DNA of 64,000 nucleotides, taken from positions 1 to 64,000 of the forward strand of contig QHBJ01000038.1 of NCBI GenBank assembly GCA_003243975.1, written 5' to 3'. A program made the position numbers and the translations under genes. The notes below the pieces were generated by a model, which did no database searches, was not told where the DNA came from, and worked only from the letters and a program-made list of their open reading frames with translations. Shown piece by piece: positions 33,496 to 41,939 of this stretch (the stretch's first letter is position 1; each line of letters begins with the position of its first letter). Origin of the DNA: Candidatus Meridianibacter frigidus. Lineage in GTDB: Bacteria; Vulcanimicrobiota; Vulcanimicrobiia; Vulcanimicrobiales; Vulcanimicrobiaceae.

Positions 33496-35001
33496 TTATC
33501 CGCGTTCGCTGCCGTCGCGAAAGAGCGCGCCGCGCTGCAGATACAGCGTTCGGTTAACCAGATCGAACGTGACGACGAAGTTCCTCAGCACGCCGAGGCC
33601 GATGTTGCCGTCCTCAAAGCGGTCCGCGAATGCTCCTTTGTCGGAGAGAATCACGGTGCCAAAGCGGTGAAAGAGGCGATACGAACCGATGTCGAGTTCA
33701 TCCACGCGGGCCGAGGAGGCGCGAGTCGAGCCGCCGATGCCGTAGTTGTTTTCGCCGGGCGCCCCCGCAAAGGGCAACATCCCGGCATTTGCGTCCAGAA
33801 AGTGATGGAAGAGCAGCAGTTCGTTGCCATTCCCGGTGTCCAGAAGAAAGCGGCCATCGGTGCCGTTGACGCGGGCGGTAACTTCGGGCAATTCACGATC
33901 GACGTCCACATCGAACCGCTCGCCGGCGCCGTTCGCGGAGCCGGGCTTCCCGATCGTCATGGCGAGATTGGCGAAGTCGATCTGCACCGCCGCCGCACCG
34001 AAGAGCGGAAAGCCCAGAATGCCCTCGATCGGAAAGCGGCCCCGCGTCGACGCGGCGAGATCGAGAACCGAAACTGCACCAACGGGCACTGTGGCCGAAC
34101 CAATTTGGATGCTATCCAAAGACGCAATCCCCAGGCCGCCGGAACGCGTCGCGCCCTTGGCTTCCAACGATCCTTGTACTTCCAAACCTAAGACGGCCGC
34201 GACGTGCGTGTCCACAACCATGCCTTGCGCGCCGCTATCGACCAAGAACGTAAATGCCCGGCCGTGAATCGATACCGGGGCGTAGAGCGCACCATTGCGT
34301 TCGCTCAAAGCAACGGTAACCGGCGCGCGCACGTCAACCATTGAGGCCGCAAGCGGAGCGAAAACATCGGCGTCCATCGCATGATCGATCAAGACGTCGG
34401 ACGTCGTCTGCGTCACATCAAAGGCGTGATCGCCGTCCGACTGGACGCTCTTGTACGGGAATAGAGTTCCGCCGCGGTTCCGGTAATCGGAGAAATCGAC
34501 GGTGAAGAGCCCGTCTTGGTCGATATACTCGATGCGATCCAGCAGATAGGTCTGGGCATCGATGTCAATGGTTTCGCTCTCGCCGCCCGGCGGCGTTACG
34601 GCCAGCCGGTAGACCGCGCGGCCGTCAGCCAATTGGGACTGGCCCAGCAGCACGCTGTACTCTGCCTTTTCGAAAAGGTCATCGGACGAGATAAAGTCTT
34701 GAGTGATAGCGCGCCGCAGCAGCAAGCCACGCAGTTCAATGACGTCGCCGCTGCTGTTTTGGAAGAAGCGATGCGCCCCCAATGTCAGCGTTCTTTCGTG
34801 GCGGGGGCCTAAGTTTTGATCGAGCCGGTCATCATCGCGCCGATGCCAGGAATGGAACTCTCCGTGCAGATTGCCTCCTTGAAGCGTTCCACGCGATTCA
34901 ACGGAAAGCGGTGCTCCGGCGCCCGCAGGATGCACCGCGACCTGGTGATGCGCCAAAATCTGCGTAAGCGAAAGCATCAGCGCGCCGAAAACCAAGTGCA
35001 T
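33496..35001 (-). CDS. exported retropepsin-like aspartic protease with two Asp motifs
   Basis: 501 residues with a hydrophobic N-terminus. The N-terminal half (to about 230) is an outer-membrane-lipoprotein-like domain (YLLDRIEYIDQDGLFTVDFS). Then come two aspartyl-protease halves: FLVDSGAQGMVVD near 255 and FLLDTGNGNELLL near 386, each followed by a GILGFPLF or GNIGLGVLRNF turn. Two D-S/T-G motifs in one chain suggest an internal pseudo-dimer as in pepsin, whereas bacterial retropepsins usually carry one. Activity is inferred. It lies inside the decayed flagellar locus. Confidence 0.8.
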   Translation of the reverse strand: MHLVFGALMLSLTQILAHHQVAVHPAGAGAPLSVESRGTLQGGNLHGEFHSWHRRDDDRLDQNLGPRHERTLTLGAHRFFQNSSGDVIELRGLLLRRAITQDFISSDDLFEKAEYSVLLGQSQLADGRAVYRLAVTPPGGESETIDIDAQTYLLDRIEYIDQDGLFTVDFSDYRNRGGTLFPYKSVQSDGDHAFDVTQTTSDVLIDHAMDADVFAPLAASMVDVRAPVTVALSERNGALYAPVSIHGRAFTFLVDSGAQGMVVDTHVAAVLGLEVQGSLEAKGATRSGGLGIASLDSIQIGSATVPVGAVSVLDLAASTRGRFPIEGILGFPLFGAAAVQIDFANLAMTIGKPGSANGAGERFDVDVDRELPEVTARVNGTDGRFLLDTGNGNELLLFHHFLDANAGMLPFAGAPGENNYGIGGSTRASSARVDELDIGSYRLFHRFGTVILSDKGAFADRFEDGNIGLGVLRNFVVTFDLVNRTLYLQRGALFRDGSERG

Positions 35002-35091
35002 ATGAAGCCAACGTTCGACGACCGCGCTACTGTTACAGGGCAGCGGGATGGCTCTGCGCTATGCCCCCCGGCCAGCACCCCCCGCTAGGAC

Positions 35092-35480
35092 ATGCAGCTC
35101 TTCGAGCGTGCGAATAGGATCGGCGCACGCTTCGCTTGTCGTAGGAAAGATTCCAGGTGGCCTTCGGCTGATTGGGCCCGAGCGGCCAGCGGATCGGCCA
35201 CGGGAAGCCCGAGAGAGCGTGCGCCGGACGTCTCCGCGAGTTTAGCCAGCGCGCTGCACACCAGTGCGGAATCCGCGAGGTGACCCGGCTGCACCACAGC
35301 GCTCATCGTGCGGCTGGCGGGGCAAGAATATCGATCGCCGGAAAATGCCCTGCCTGCGCCAGCGCGGCAGAGACGCAATGTGACCGTCCAACAGCGAGCG
35401 CGCCGCGTCGCTTAGCGGATCGCGCTCATCGCTCTCGCTGAGCACGGTTGCCACTAGCGTCGAGAACCAGCGGTCGTCGC
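35092..35480 (-). pseudogene. fliI: fliI remnant (flagellar export ATPase, C-terminal end)
   Basis: Three frames in succession on the minus strand read VATVLSESDERDPLSDAARS and LLDGHI, then SAALAQAGHFPAIDIL, then RTMSAVVQPGHLADSALV and on to ESFLRQ. This is the C-terminal third of FliI/SctN (DPxxDAARSILDGHIVLSR, GHYPAIDVLxSxSRxM, and a helical end with AFLRQ). Two frameshifts and loss of the Walker domain make it a pseudogene. It is upstream of the fliN remnant on the same strand, as in flagellar operons. Confidence 0.85.
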
Positions 35481-35520
35481 AGCTTCTCGATTTCACTTCG
35501 TTTCGCTCGCAGTGACAATA
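35477..35520 (-). repeat. possible dispersed 'CACTGCGAGCGAAACG' repeat
   Basis: On the minus strand the text around TGTCACTGCGAGCGAAACGA resembles the TGTCATTGCGAGCGAAGCGA repeat widespread in intergenic DNA of many bacteria. Only one copy is in this window. It lies exactly where the fliI remnant begins, so it may mark a deletion junction. Confidence 0.4.
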
Positions 35521-35548
35521 GCGGTCCGTCGCCAAGACGGAGCACACC

Positions 35549-35938
35549 TTACCGTTTGGAGAACTGGAAGCGTTTGCGCGCCTTCTTGCGGCCGTACTTC
35601 TTCGATTCTTTTTCGCGTGGATCGCGCGTGAGCAGGCCATTTCTGCGTAAGGTTTCGCGCAGGGTTTCATCCATGAGCAGAAGCGCTCGGGCGATGCCAT
35701 GGCGCACGGCGCCGGCTTGGCCGGCTACCCCGCCGCCTTCGGCCTTTACGTCAACGTTGAACCTTGAGAGACTCTGGGTTGCATCCAGCGGCTGTCGAAC
35801 GATTTGCTGCAAACTCGGACGCGGGAAGTATTCATCCAGCGATTTCTTATTGACCGTGATGACGCCCTGACCTAGCGTTAATTTGACGCGCGCAACCGAG
35901 CGTTTGCGGCGGCCGGTTCCTTGAAAAGCTTCGGTCAT
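35549..35938 (-). CDS. rpsI: 30S ribosomal protein S9
   Basis: 129 residues, complete S9: GTGRRKRSVARVKLTLGQG, TVNKKSLDEYFPRPSLQQIV, GGGVAGQAGAVRHGIARALL and the basic end KKYGRKKARKRFQFSKR that reaches the P-site tRNA. It is 7 bases after rplM, the universal rplM-rpsI pair. Confidence 0.98.
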   Translation of the reverse strand: MTEAFQGTGRRKRSVARVKLTLGQGVITVNKKSLDEYFPRPSLQQIVRQPLDATQSLSRFNVDVKAEGGGVAGQAGAVRHGIARALLLMDETLRETLRRNGLLTRDPREKESKKYGRKKARKRFQFSKR

Positions 35939-35945
35939 CGTGCTC

Positions 35946-36371
35946 CTATGCCAGTTCTCGTGGCTGCTGCGCTTCGTGCGGGTGTGCGCTTCCGGTGTAT
36001 ACTTTCAACCGCATCAGCTGCACGTCGCGCATGCGGTTAGTCGGCAACATACCGCGCACCGCGCGCTCGATCAGGCGTTCGGGGTGCTTCTCACGCACGT
36101 CGCCGGCCGTTTCGGTGCGAAGACCACCGGGATAACCGCTGTGGCGGTAGTAGAGTTTTTGGGCTTCCTTGTTGCCGCCCAATTCGACCTTCTCGGCGTT
36201 CAGCACCACGACGTGATCGCCATCGTCAATGTGCGGGGTCCACGTCGGCTTATGCTTTCCGGAGAGCGCTCGCGCAATGCGCACCGCTAGCGTACCGAGA
36301 CGCTGACCGGCAGCATCCACGATATACCAATCGTGTTTGGCATCCGCAGTCTTCATTTGAAATGTACGCAA
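35946..36371 (-). CDS. rplM: 50S ribosomal protein L13
   Basis: 141 residues with the L13 core (WYIVDAAGQRLGTLAVRIAR, GKHKPTWTPHIDDGDHVVVL, RGMLPTNRMRDVQLMRLKVY). TTG 36371 is the likely start (LRTFQMKTADAKHDW), with GAGAG about 8 bases upstream. The frame continues further upstream through a promoter and is not coding there. It lies downstream of truA, a common order. Confidence 0.96.
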   Translation of the reverse strand: MRTFQMKTADAKHDWYIVDAAGQRLGTLAVRIARALSGKHKPTWTPHIDDGDHVVVLNAEKVELGGNKEAQKLYYRHSGYPGGLRTETAGDVREKHPERLIERAVRGMLPTNRMRDVQLMRLKVYTGSAHPHEAQQPRELA

Positions 36372-36400
36372 TCGGTCTCTCTTCCGGATGGGCATGGCAT

Positions 36401-36427
36401 GAAAAGACCGCACCATGCTGGGTGCGG
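36401..36427 (-). promoter_or_regulatory. terminator-like hairpin in the rplM leader
   Basis: Between the promoter and rplM, CCGCACC and GGTGCGG form a 7-bp stem with a 6-nt loop followed by TCTTTTC. The T-rich tail resembles an intrinsic terminator and could give leader attenuation of the L13-S9 mRNA. Regulation is inference. Confidence 0.45.
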
Positions 36428-36437
36428 CAGCCGGGGT

Positions 36438-36467
36438 ATTGTAGCGGAGACATCGAGCTCTCGTCAA
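36438..36467 (-). promoter_or_regulatory. promoter of rplM-rpsI
   Basis: TTGACG (36462-36467) and TACAAT (36438-36443) on the minus strand are 18 bases apart, close to the sigma70 consensus, 67 bases before the L13 start and just after the truA stop. Confidence 0.75.
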
Positions 36468-36500
36468 GGCAAAAGGGCGCCGAAGCCGGCACGGCACGCT

Positions 36501-37289
36501 TCAGGCCAACAGCAGCGGCTCTTTGAACGAGTCGAGGTCCGCATAACGGACCCCCGCCAGGTAGAGGCCGTGGGCAGGGGCCGTCGGCCCGGCGGCCTCG
36601 CGCGACCTGGCAGCTAAGATATCATGCATCCCGCCGGCTTGCCGTCTTGCGTTGCCCACCTCCAACAGCGTGCCCACGATCGTGCGCGCCATGTGACGCA
36701 AGAAGCCGTCGGCTCGCAAGTTCACCACGATAAACTCGCGGCGTTCCTCGATGTCAATGGCCTGGACGGTGCGGACGGTCGGCCCGCGCTCGGGCAACTC
36801 CCCGCAAAATGAGCGGAAGTCGTGCTCGCCGACCAGGGCGGCCGCTGCAGTTCGCATCTTTTCCAAATCCAGCGATCCGTAGAAGTGATGCGCAAAACGG
36901 TGCGCGAGGGCACTGCGCATCGGCGCATGATAAGTGTGGTAAACGTATCGGCGTTCGAACGCCGAAAAGCGCGCCGAGAAATCGTCAGCCGCTACGTGAC
37001 TTTCGCGCACGCTAATATCGGGCGGCAGGTTCGCGTTCAAGGCCAGGGTCAAGCGCTCGAGCGGAAAGTCGCGCTCGCACCGAAACGAGATCACCTGTCC
37101 CGTCGCGTGAACGCCCGCATCGGTGCGCCCCGCAGCGGTGATCTTTATGCGTTCATGAAATAGTTTCGCGAGAACGGATTCCAATTCGGCCGCGATGCTC
37201 CGCAGTGGCGGGGGTTGGTATTGCAGCCCGCAAAAATCGGTACCATCGTACTCGACGACCGCGCGGATGGTCTTCGGAGACCCGCTCAC
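36501..37289 (-). CDS. truA: tRNA pseudouridine(38-40) synthase TruA
   Basis: 262 residues. It has the TruA core: VVEYDGTDFCGLQYQ, catalytic Asp57 in AAGRTDAGVHATGQV, the NANLPPDISV segment and the C-terminal FLRHMARTIVGTLLEVG. The usual FxGWQ is FCGLQ here, a Trp-to-Leu change. It isomerises uridines in the tRNA anticodon arm. It precedes rplM on the same strand. Confidence 0.95.
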   Translation of the reverse strand: MSGSPKTIRAVVEYDGTDFCGLQYQPPPLRSIAAELESVLAKLFHERIKITAAGRTDAGVHATGQVISFRCERDFPLERLTLALNANLPPDISVRESHVAADDFSARFSAFERRYVYHTYHAPMRSALAHRFAHHFYGSLDLEKMRTAAAALVGEHDFRSFCGELPERGPTVRTVQAIDIEERREFIVVNLRADGFLRHMARTIVGTLLEVGNARRQAGGMHDILAARSREAAGPTAPAHGLYLAGVRYADLDSFKEPLLLA

Positions 37290-37408
37290 CGTAGACCGAG
37301 CGACAACCCTACAAACCGCATGAGCAGCGTATTCTTGTCAGACAATTCGCCCGATCCAGTGAATCGCACCGCCCACACCACTTGTTTCAAATGTATTCCT
37401 AAAGCGGA

Positions 37409-37570
37409 TTACTGTGCCGACACGCAGTCGGTATGCTTGCAACCACACCGGCTGTGCGGTTCGCGGTCCTCTTCGGTGGTCTCGTTCCGGCGGCAGTTAT
37501 CGCTGCAAAACTCCTCGCCGAGGGTCACTTCGCACGAACATTGATCGAGTTCGCACTTTGAACCGTCCAT
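37409..37570 (-). CDS. metallothionein-like small Cys-rich protein
   Basis: 53 residues, 8 of them Cys, from ATG 37570 with AGGAG at good spacing. The pattern CELDQCSC at residues 6-13, FCSDNC at 21-26 and RCGCKHTDC at 41-49 is collinear with the bacterial SmtA-type metallothionein family (paired Cys, a YCSxxC segment, then GCGHxGC), including the late His. It should bind zinc, copper or cadmium in the cytoplasm. It lies between lysS and truA, 13 bases after lysS, and is shorter than many annotation cut-offs. Confidence 0.8.
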   Translation of the reverse strand: MDGSKCELDQCSCEVTLGEEFCSDNCRRNETTEEDREPHSRCGCKHTDCVSAQ

Positions 37571-37583
37571 TTAGTTTCTCCTT

Positions 37584-39077
37584 TCAGCCATGCTGGCGCT
37601 GTAACGGAAAGAGCAGCACGTCGCGGATCGAGGATGTGTTGGCGAGCAGCATAATCAACCGGTCCACGCCGATACCGATCCCTGCGGTGGGCGGCATGCC
37701 GTATTCAAGCGCGCGAACGAAATCCCAATCCGGCTCGGGAATCTCCTCGTCGCCGCGCGCTCGTTCGCCCATCTGCGCTTCAAACCGCCGCTGCTGATCA
37801 TCGGGATCGTTCAGTTCGGTAAACGCGTTCGAAATCTCCATGTGATTGATGAAGAGTTCGTAGCGGTCCACCAAATCCGCATCGCTCTCGCGCCGTTTGG
37901 CAAGCGGCGAGATCAAAAGCGGTTGATCCGTCACGAAGGTGGGCTGGATAAGGTGCGGCTCGACGACGGCCTCGAAGATCTTATCGAGCGCGTGCCCGTG
38001 AGTGGGCGATTCCGGCAGCTTGAGCCGGCGCAGTATCGCAGCCGCGCCCTTTGGGTCGAGAAGGTCATCGCGATCGACCTCTCCGTAGCGCTTCATCCCT
38101 TCCAGATATGGCAATCGCGCGAACGGCGGTTTGAAAGAGATTTCGACATCACCCGCCTTCAAGGTCTGCGCGTCTCCCAAAGCAATCGTCGCCAGATGGG
38201 AGATCAGCGCTTCGTTAAACTCCAACATCTCGCTGACCGACCAGTATGCGCAGTAGAGTTCCAGCATGGTGAACTCGGGATTATGTGTCGTGTCAATGCC
38301 TTCATTGCGAAAAATGCGTCCGATTTCGTAGACGCGCTCCATGCCACCGACGATTAGACGTTTGAGGTTGAGTTCGGTAGCGATGCGCAGCTGCATCACC
38401 TGATCCAGCGCATGGCAGTGCGTTGCAAATGGGCGCGCCGCCGCACCGCCCGCTACGTGCAGAAGCGTCGGCGTTTCGACTTCGTAGAACCCGCGCGCGT
38501 CGATGAAGCGCCGCATCTCGGCAATCAGCCGGCTGCGCAGCAAGAAAACGTCGCGCACCTCCGGATTGACGATCAGATCGACGTAGCGCTGTCGGTACCG
38601 CTTCTCGACGTCGGTAAGGCCATGCCACTTATCGGGCAGCGGGGCGAGGGCCTTGCTCAGCACCGCGAATGTTTTGACCCGCAACGTTAACTCGCCCATC
38701 TTCGAACGGAAAACCGGTCCGCTCACGCCGACGATGTCGCCTCGGTCGACGTCTTCCCAGTCGGCGAAACCGTCGTCGCCGATTTCATCTTTGCGAACGT
38801 ACAGTTGCATCCGTCCGCTGCGATCCTGCAGGTCGACGAAGAGCGTCTTACCCGTGCCGCGCTTGGCCATCACGCGGCCGGCTAAACCGTGCTCGGTATC
38901 GGAAGACACTTCCGGGGAAAGCGACGCGTAATGCTCGAGAAGTTCCGATGCATGTGCGTTCGCATCGAAACGCGTCTGGGCGAATGGATCGCGCCCCCGC
39001 GAACGCAAAGCGGCCAGATTGTCGCGTCTGGCCGCTATTAACGCTTGCTCGCTCTTGCGCAATGTGGGCTCGCTCAT
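37584..39077 (-). CDS. lysS: lysyl-tRNA synthetase (class II)
   Basis: 497 residues. The N-terminal OB anticodon-binding domain (LAGRVMAKRGTGKTLFVDLQ) precedes the class II core: motif 1 region RYRQRYVDLIVNPEV, motif 2 (VYEIGRIFRNEGIDTTHNPE), motif 3 (GMPPTAGIGIGVDRLIMLLA). It charges tRNA-Lys. It starts 9 bases after greA, the common greA-lysS pair. Confidence 0.97.
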   Translation of the reverse strand: MSEPTLRKSEQALIAARRDNLAALRSRGRDPFAQTRFDANAHASELLEHYASLSPEVSSDTEHGLAGRVMAKRGTGKTLFVDLQDRSGRMQLYVRKDEIGDDGFADWEDVDRGDIVGVSGPVFRSKMGELTLRVKTFAVLSKALAPLPDKWHGLTDVEKRYRQRYVDLIVNPEVRDVFLLRSRLIAEMRRFIDARGFYEVETPTLLHVAGGAAARPFATHCHALDQVMQLRIATELNLKRLIVGGMERVYEIGRIFRNEGIDTTHNPEFTMLELYCAYWSVSEMLEFNEALISHLATIALGDAQTLKAGDVEISFKPPFARLPYLEGMKRYGEVDRDDLLDPKGAAAILRRLKLPESPTHGHALDKIFEAVVEPHLIQPTFVTDQPLLISPLAKRRESDADLVDRYELFINHMEISNAFTELNDPDDQQRRFEAQMGERARGDEEIPEPDWDFVRALEYGMPPTAGIGIGVDRLIMLLANTSSIRDVLLFPLQRQHG

Positions 39078-39086
39078 GTGGAGCCG

Positions 39087-39596
39087 CTAGGAGGCTTTCT
39101 TCGCAGCTTTCTTGTTGGGGCCGCTCTTAATGGCTTCGATCTTATACTTCGTCATGCCGCGGGGGGTGGTAACGTCAACGGTGTCGCCCTTCTTGCGGCC
39201 CAGGAGTGCCCGTCCCAGCGGCGATTCGTTCGAGAGACGCTTGTTGGGCGGGTCGGATTCCGCCGAACCGACGATCGTGAACTCGTGCGGGTCGCCATTG
39301 GCGACGTCTTTGAGTTTCACGGTTGACCCTAGATGGACTTCGCCCTCGGCGTACTCGCCTTCGTCAATGAGCACCGCGTTGCGAATCATCTGTTCCAGAC
39401 GCATGATGCGGCCTTCGACGAACGCCTGTTCTTGCTTGGCATCCTCGTATTCGGCGTTTTCGCTGATATCGCCAAACTCTTTGGCTTGACGGATGCGGTC
39501 GTTCACCTCGCGCCGATGGACGGCTTTCAGGTCGTCGAGCTCGTGCTCGAGCTTAACCAGTCCCTCGCGAGTCAGGACGATCTCTTTGTCGTTCAA
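39087..39596 (-). CDS. greA: transcription elongation factor GreA
   Basis: 169 residues: an N-terminal coiled coil (LTREGLVKLEHELDDLKAVH) with the acidic tip GDISENAEYEDAKQ, then the C-terminal FKBP-like domain (ESPLGRALLGRKKGDTVDVT). It rescues backtracked RNA polymerase. It is the first gene after the terminator at 39616-39640, so it starts a new unit with lysS. Confidence 0.97.
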   Translation of the reverse strand: MNDKEIVLTREGLVKLEHELDDLKAVHRREVNDRIRQAKEFGDISENAEYEDAKQEQAFVEGRIMRLEQMIRNAVLIDEGEYAEGEVHLGSTVKLKDVANGDPHEFTIVGSAESDPPNKRLSNESPLGRALLGRKKGDTVDVTTPRGMTKYKIEAIKSGPNKKAAKKAS

Positions 39597-39615
39597 CTGG
39601 GCCCCTCGTAGATTC

Positions 39616-39640
39616 GAAGAAAGACGCTCGCGGGAGCGTC
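39616..39640 (-). terminator. terminator ending the dus-to-permease operon
   Basis: GACGCTC (39623-39629) pairs with GAGCGTC (39634-39640), and on the minus strand TTTCTTC follows. The stem overlaps the permease stop codon. It gives a clear 3' end to the operon at 39639-45909. Confidence 0.75.
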
Positions 39641-41030
39641 AAGGCCCGTTGGTTAGCGATGCCCCACGAAGGCGCCTGCCCGAAGCGCGGCGGCCGAAAA
39701 TCCGTACCGCGAGCACGAAGAGCAACCCCGCGAGCAGGCCGCTAAGAGCGGCCGCGCGTGAGGCGGCCGGTTCGCGGTAAATAGCACCGGCAACTACCGT
39801 CACCAGTGCGAGTGCTCCCAGCAGCGGCAAGAGCACGCCCCCGACGCGTTCCTGCGGATCTTTCCAGAAAAAGCGAACGCTGGCTGCCGCCGCGCCGACG
39901 AACTGCACACCCAAAAAGACCGACGTCGCCGAGAGCACCAACTGCAGTGCGTCGTTGGCCGAAGGCGACCACGCCGTCAGCAATTGAGCCACCGTCGCAA
40001 CCGCACCGATGCTTAACAGCGCCCACACCGGCTCGTTCCGATGATCCAGCGTTCCAAAAACGCGCGGTAGAACGCCGTTCCTACCCATCGCATAAACACC
40101 CCGCGACAAATACAAGAACGACGTCCATAAACTCGCGCCGGTCGAGATTAGAACGGCGGTGGAAATCAATTTCTGCCAAATGCCGCCACCCAAGAGGACG
40201 CCGACGTAGTTCAGTGCCTCGTCGGCATGATCTTTGAATCCCGCGACCGATCCAAGGTGCAGGTAGGCCGCCATGCAGAGCAGCAGCACGGCGCTGGTAA
40301 CCAGCAACCCAGTCACGCCCCCGCGGCCGGCGGTCGTGCTCGCGCCCACGTTCTCTTCCGAGGTAGAGGCGGAGACTTCCCAGCCGTCCGTCATCCAAAT
40401 GCTCAGTGCCATCGCGTTCATGAATCCAAAGAAGCTCAAGCCCAGCGCCGTGGTGGCCCCCTTGGTTGCCTGGGACGCTGCTATATGAACGGGTGCGTGA
40501 AAAGCGGCCGCCACCGCACTGGCTGCCAGCACGAGCAATTCGAACAGCAACGCTGCCGCGGTAACGAATGCTGTTGGGCGCATGCCCGCATAGAGCAAGC
40601 CCGCGCCACACAGCGTCCAAACAGCTCCCACGACTGCCACCAAAAGCGGTTGCTGCGCGTGCGCGGGAGCCAATAGTTCCAGGGTGTAAATTCCCGCGGG
40701 CACCGCGGTCGCCAGGATTGCAAAGAATGTGGAGATGATCGCCAACCACGCGCCGTACGCGCCAACGTCGGGACCGAATGCCATCTCCATCCACGCGTAC
40801 GACGAGCCGGCATTCGGGTAACGCGCCGACATCCGCGCGAAAGCAACGGCCAGGAAGGTCATTACAACCGAGAGCGCCACGAGCGCGAAGAGCGATGCGT
40901 CTCCTGCGGCCGCGATCATGCCGCCCATGGTCGCCGCCAAGCTATAGGCGGGCGCCATTGAGGCGGAGGAGATTACCGAAAAATCCAGCCAACGCAGGAC
41001 GCGCGGAAGCCGTCGTTGCGCCGCCGCCAT
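39639..41030 (-). CDS. APC-family amino acid permease
   Basis: 463 residues, about 12 membrane helices. It starts LRWLDFSVISSASMAPAYSL with the helix-1 break typical of APC transporters, then helix 2-3 (VALSVVMTFLAVAFARMSAR, YPNAGSSYAWMEMAFGPDVG) and helix 6 (GFMNAMALSIWMTDGWE). It probably imports or exports an amino acid or amine. Its ATG directly follows the stop of the upstream gene (0-base gap), so it is tied to the acyl-reductase operon. Confidence 0.9.
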   Translation of the reverse strand: MAAAQRRLPRVLRWLDFSVISSASMAPAYSLAATMGGMIAAAGDASLFALVALSVVMTFLAVAFARMSARYPNAGSSYAWMEMAFGPDVGAYGAWLAIISTFFAILATAVPAGIYTLELLAPAHAQQPLLVAVVGAVWTLCGAGLLYAGMRPTAFVTAAALLFELLVLAASAVAAAFHAPVHIAASQATKGATTALGLSFFGFMNAMALSIWMTDGWEVSASTSEENVGASTTAGRGGVTGLLVTSAVLLLCMAAYLHLGSVAGFKDHADEALNYVGVLLGGGIWQKLISTAVLISTGASLWTSFLYLSRGVYAMGRNGVLPRVFGTLDHRNEPVWALLSIGAVATVAQLLTAWSPSANDALQLVLSATSVFLGVQFVGAAAASVRFFWKDPQERVGGVLLPLLGALALVTVVAGAIYREPAASRAAALSGLLAGLLFVLAVRIFGRRASGRRLRGASLTNGP

Positions 41031-41939
41031 TTACGTCGTGAGTTCTACGACTCGCGGATGCAGATGAAGCTCGTGCAGAAGCCGGTCGTAGTCCTGTGCG
41101 GTCACATCTGCCCACTTCTTCCCGAGCAGCGCCAGCAACGCAGCTTCGATGACATTCGTACCGAACGATCGTCCGGCAAAATCCGGCGTTGTCGTAATAA
41201 GCGTGCGCACACCTCGTTCGCGCAACTCTTCGATGTCCTTGGGCGTCACCGTGTTCGTCAGCACGAGTTTTCCATCCAGACGGTCGGGCATGAACTGGCG
41301 CATGAAGTGGAAATCACCCGCGATAATTTCGGCTTCCTCATAGTACTGCGGGTACTTGGGCTGCGGCGGACGGTCTTGCTTCGCGCCCGTCGGGTAGAAG
41401 AATTGAAACGGCAGTTTACATGCATCCGGCAGATATTTTTCGGCCAGTTTTTCGAATTCGCGCAAGCCGCGTACCGGCTTGTCCAAATCCAGCGCGAAGA
41501 TGAAGTCGCCGAAGAGCACGTCGGCCCCGGCATCCACCAGCGCTTGCGCCATTCCGAAGCGATCCAATGCGCTCACCATGAGCACTTGCTTTCCGCGAAG
41601 TGGTACGCCGAGCTCTTCTTGCAAAAACCGAACCGCTTCGCGCTCCAGGGTATTCTTGAGCCCGCTGCCGTCTACGACCGGCGTAACTTTCACCGCATTG
41701 AGCAGCCGCAGGCCATCGCGCAAAGCGTAACGCTTGGTTCCCGCGTAGAGATACACATCGATTCCGCCTAAACCAATGGCGTCAACCTCGCCATCAAGTT
41801 CGCGCAGTTTTTCCATGGCAACTTCGATCTTGCCGTCGGTCCCGACGCGCGAAATATCAAAATCCTCGCCCAACAGGTTCACCTGCGCCCGATGATCCCG
41901 GGAAGAAGAGCCAAGCGAAACGGATACGATCCTTTTCAT
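41031..41939 (-). CDS. 'quinate/shikimate dehydrogenase'-like protein
   Basis: 302 residues of a family usually annotated quinate 5-dehydrogenase (KRIVSVSLGSSSRDHRAQVN, DAIGLGGIDVYLYAGTKRYA, TPVVDGSGLKNTLEREAVRF, VSALDRFGMAQALVDAGADV). A Rossmann part is plausible around 115-150, but I see no proof of quinate as substrate. Neither aro nor qui genes are near. The ATG overlaps the stop of the 50-residue ORF by 4 bases. Role inferred only from the operon: it probably acts with the acyl-reductase-like protein. Confidence 0.7.
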   Translation of the reverse strand: MKRIVSVSLGSSSRDHRAQVNLLGEDFDISRVGTDGKIEVAMEKLRELDGEVDAIGLGGIDVYLYAGTKRYALRDGLRLLNAVKVTPVVDGSGLKNTLEREAVRFLQEELGVPLRGKQVLMVSALDRFGMAQALVDAGADVLFGDFIFALDLDKPVRGLREFEKLAEKYLPDACKLPFQFFYPTGAKQDRPPQPKYPQYYEEAEIIAGDFHFMRQFMPDRLDGKLVLTNTVTPKDIEELRERGVRTLITTTPDFAGRSFGTNVIEAALLALLGKKWADVTAQDYDRLLHELHLHPRVVELTT

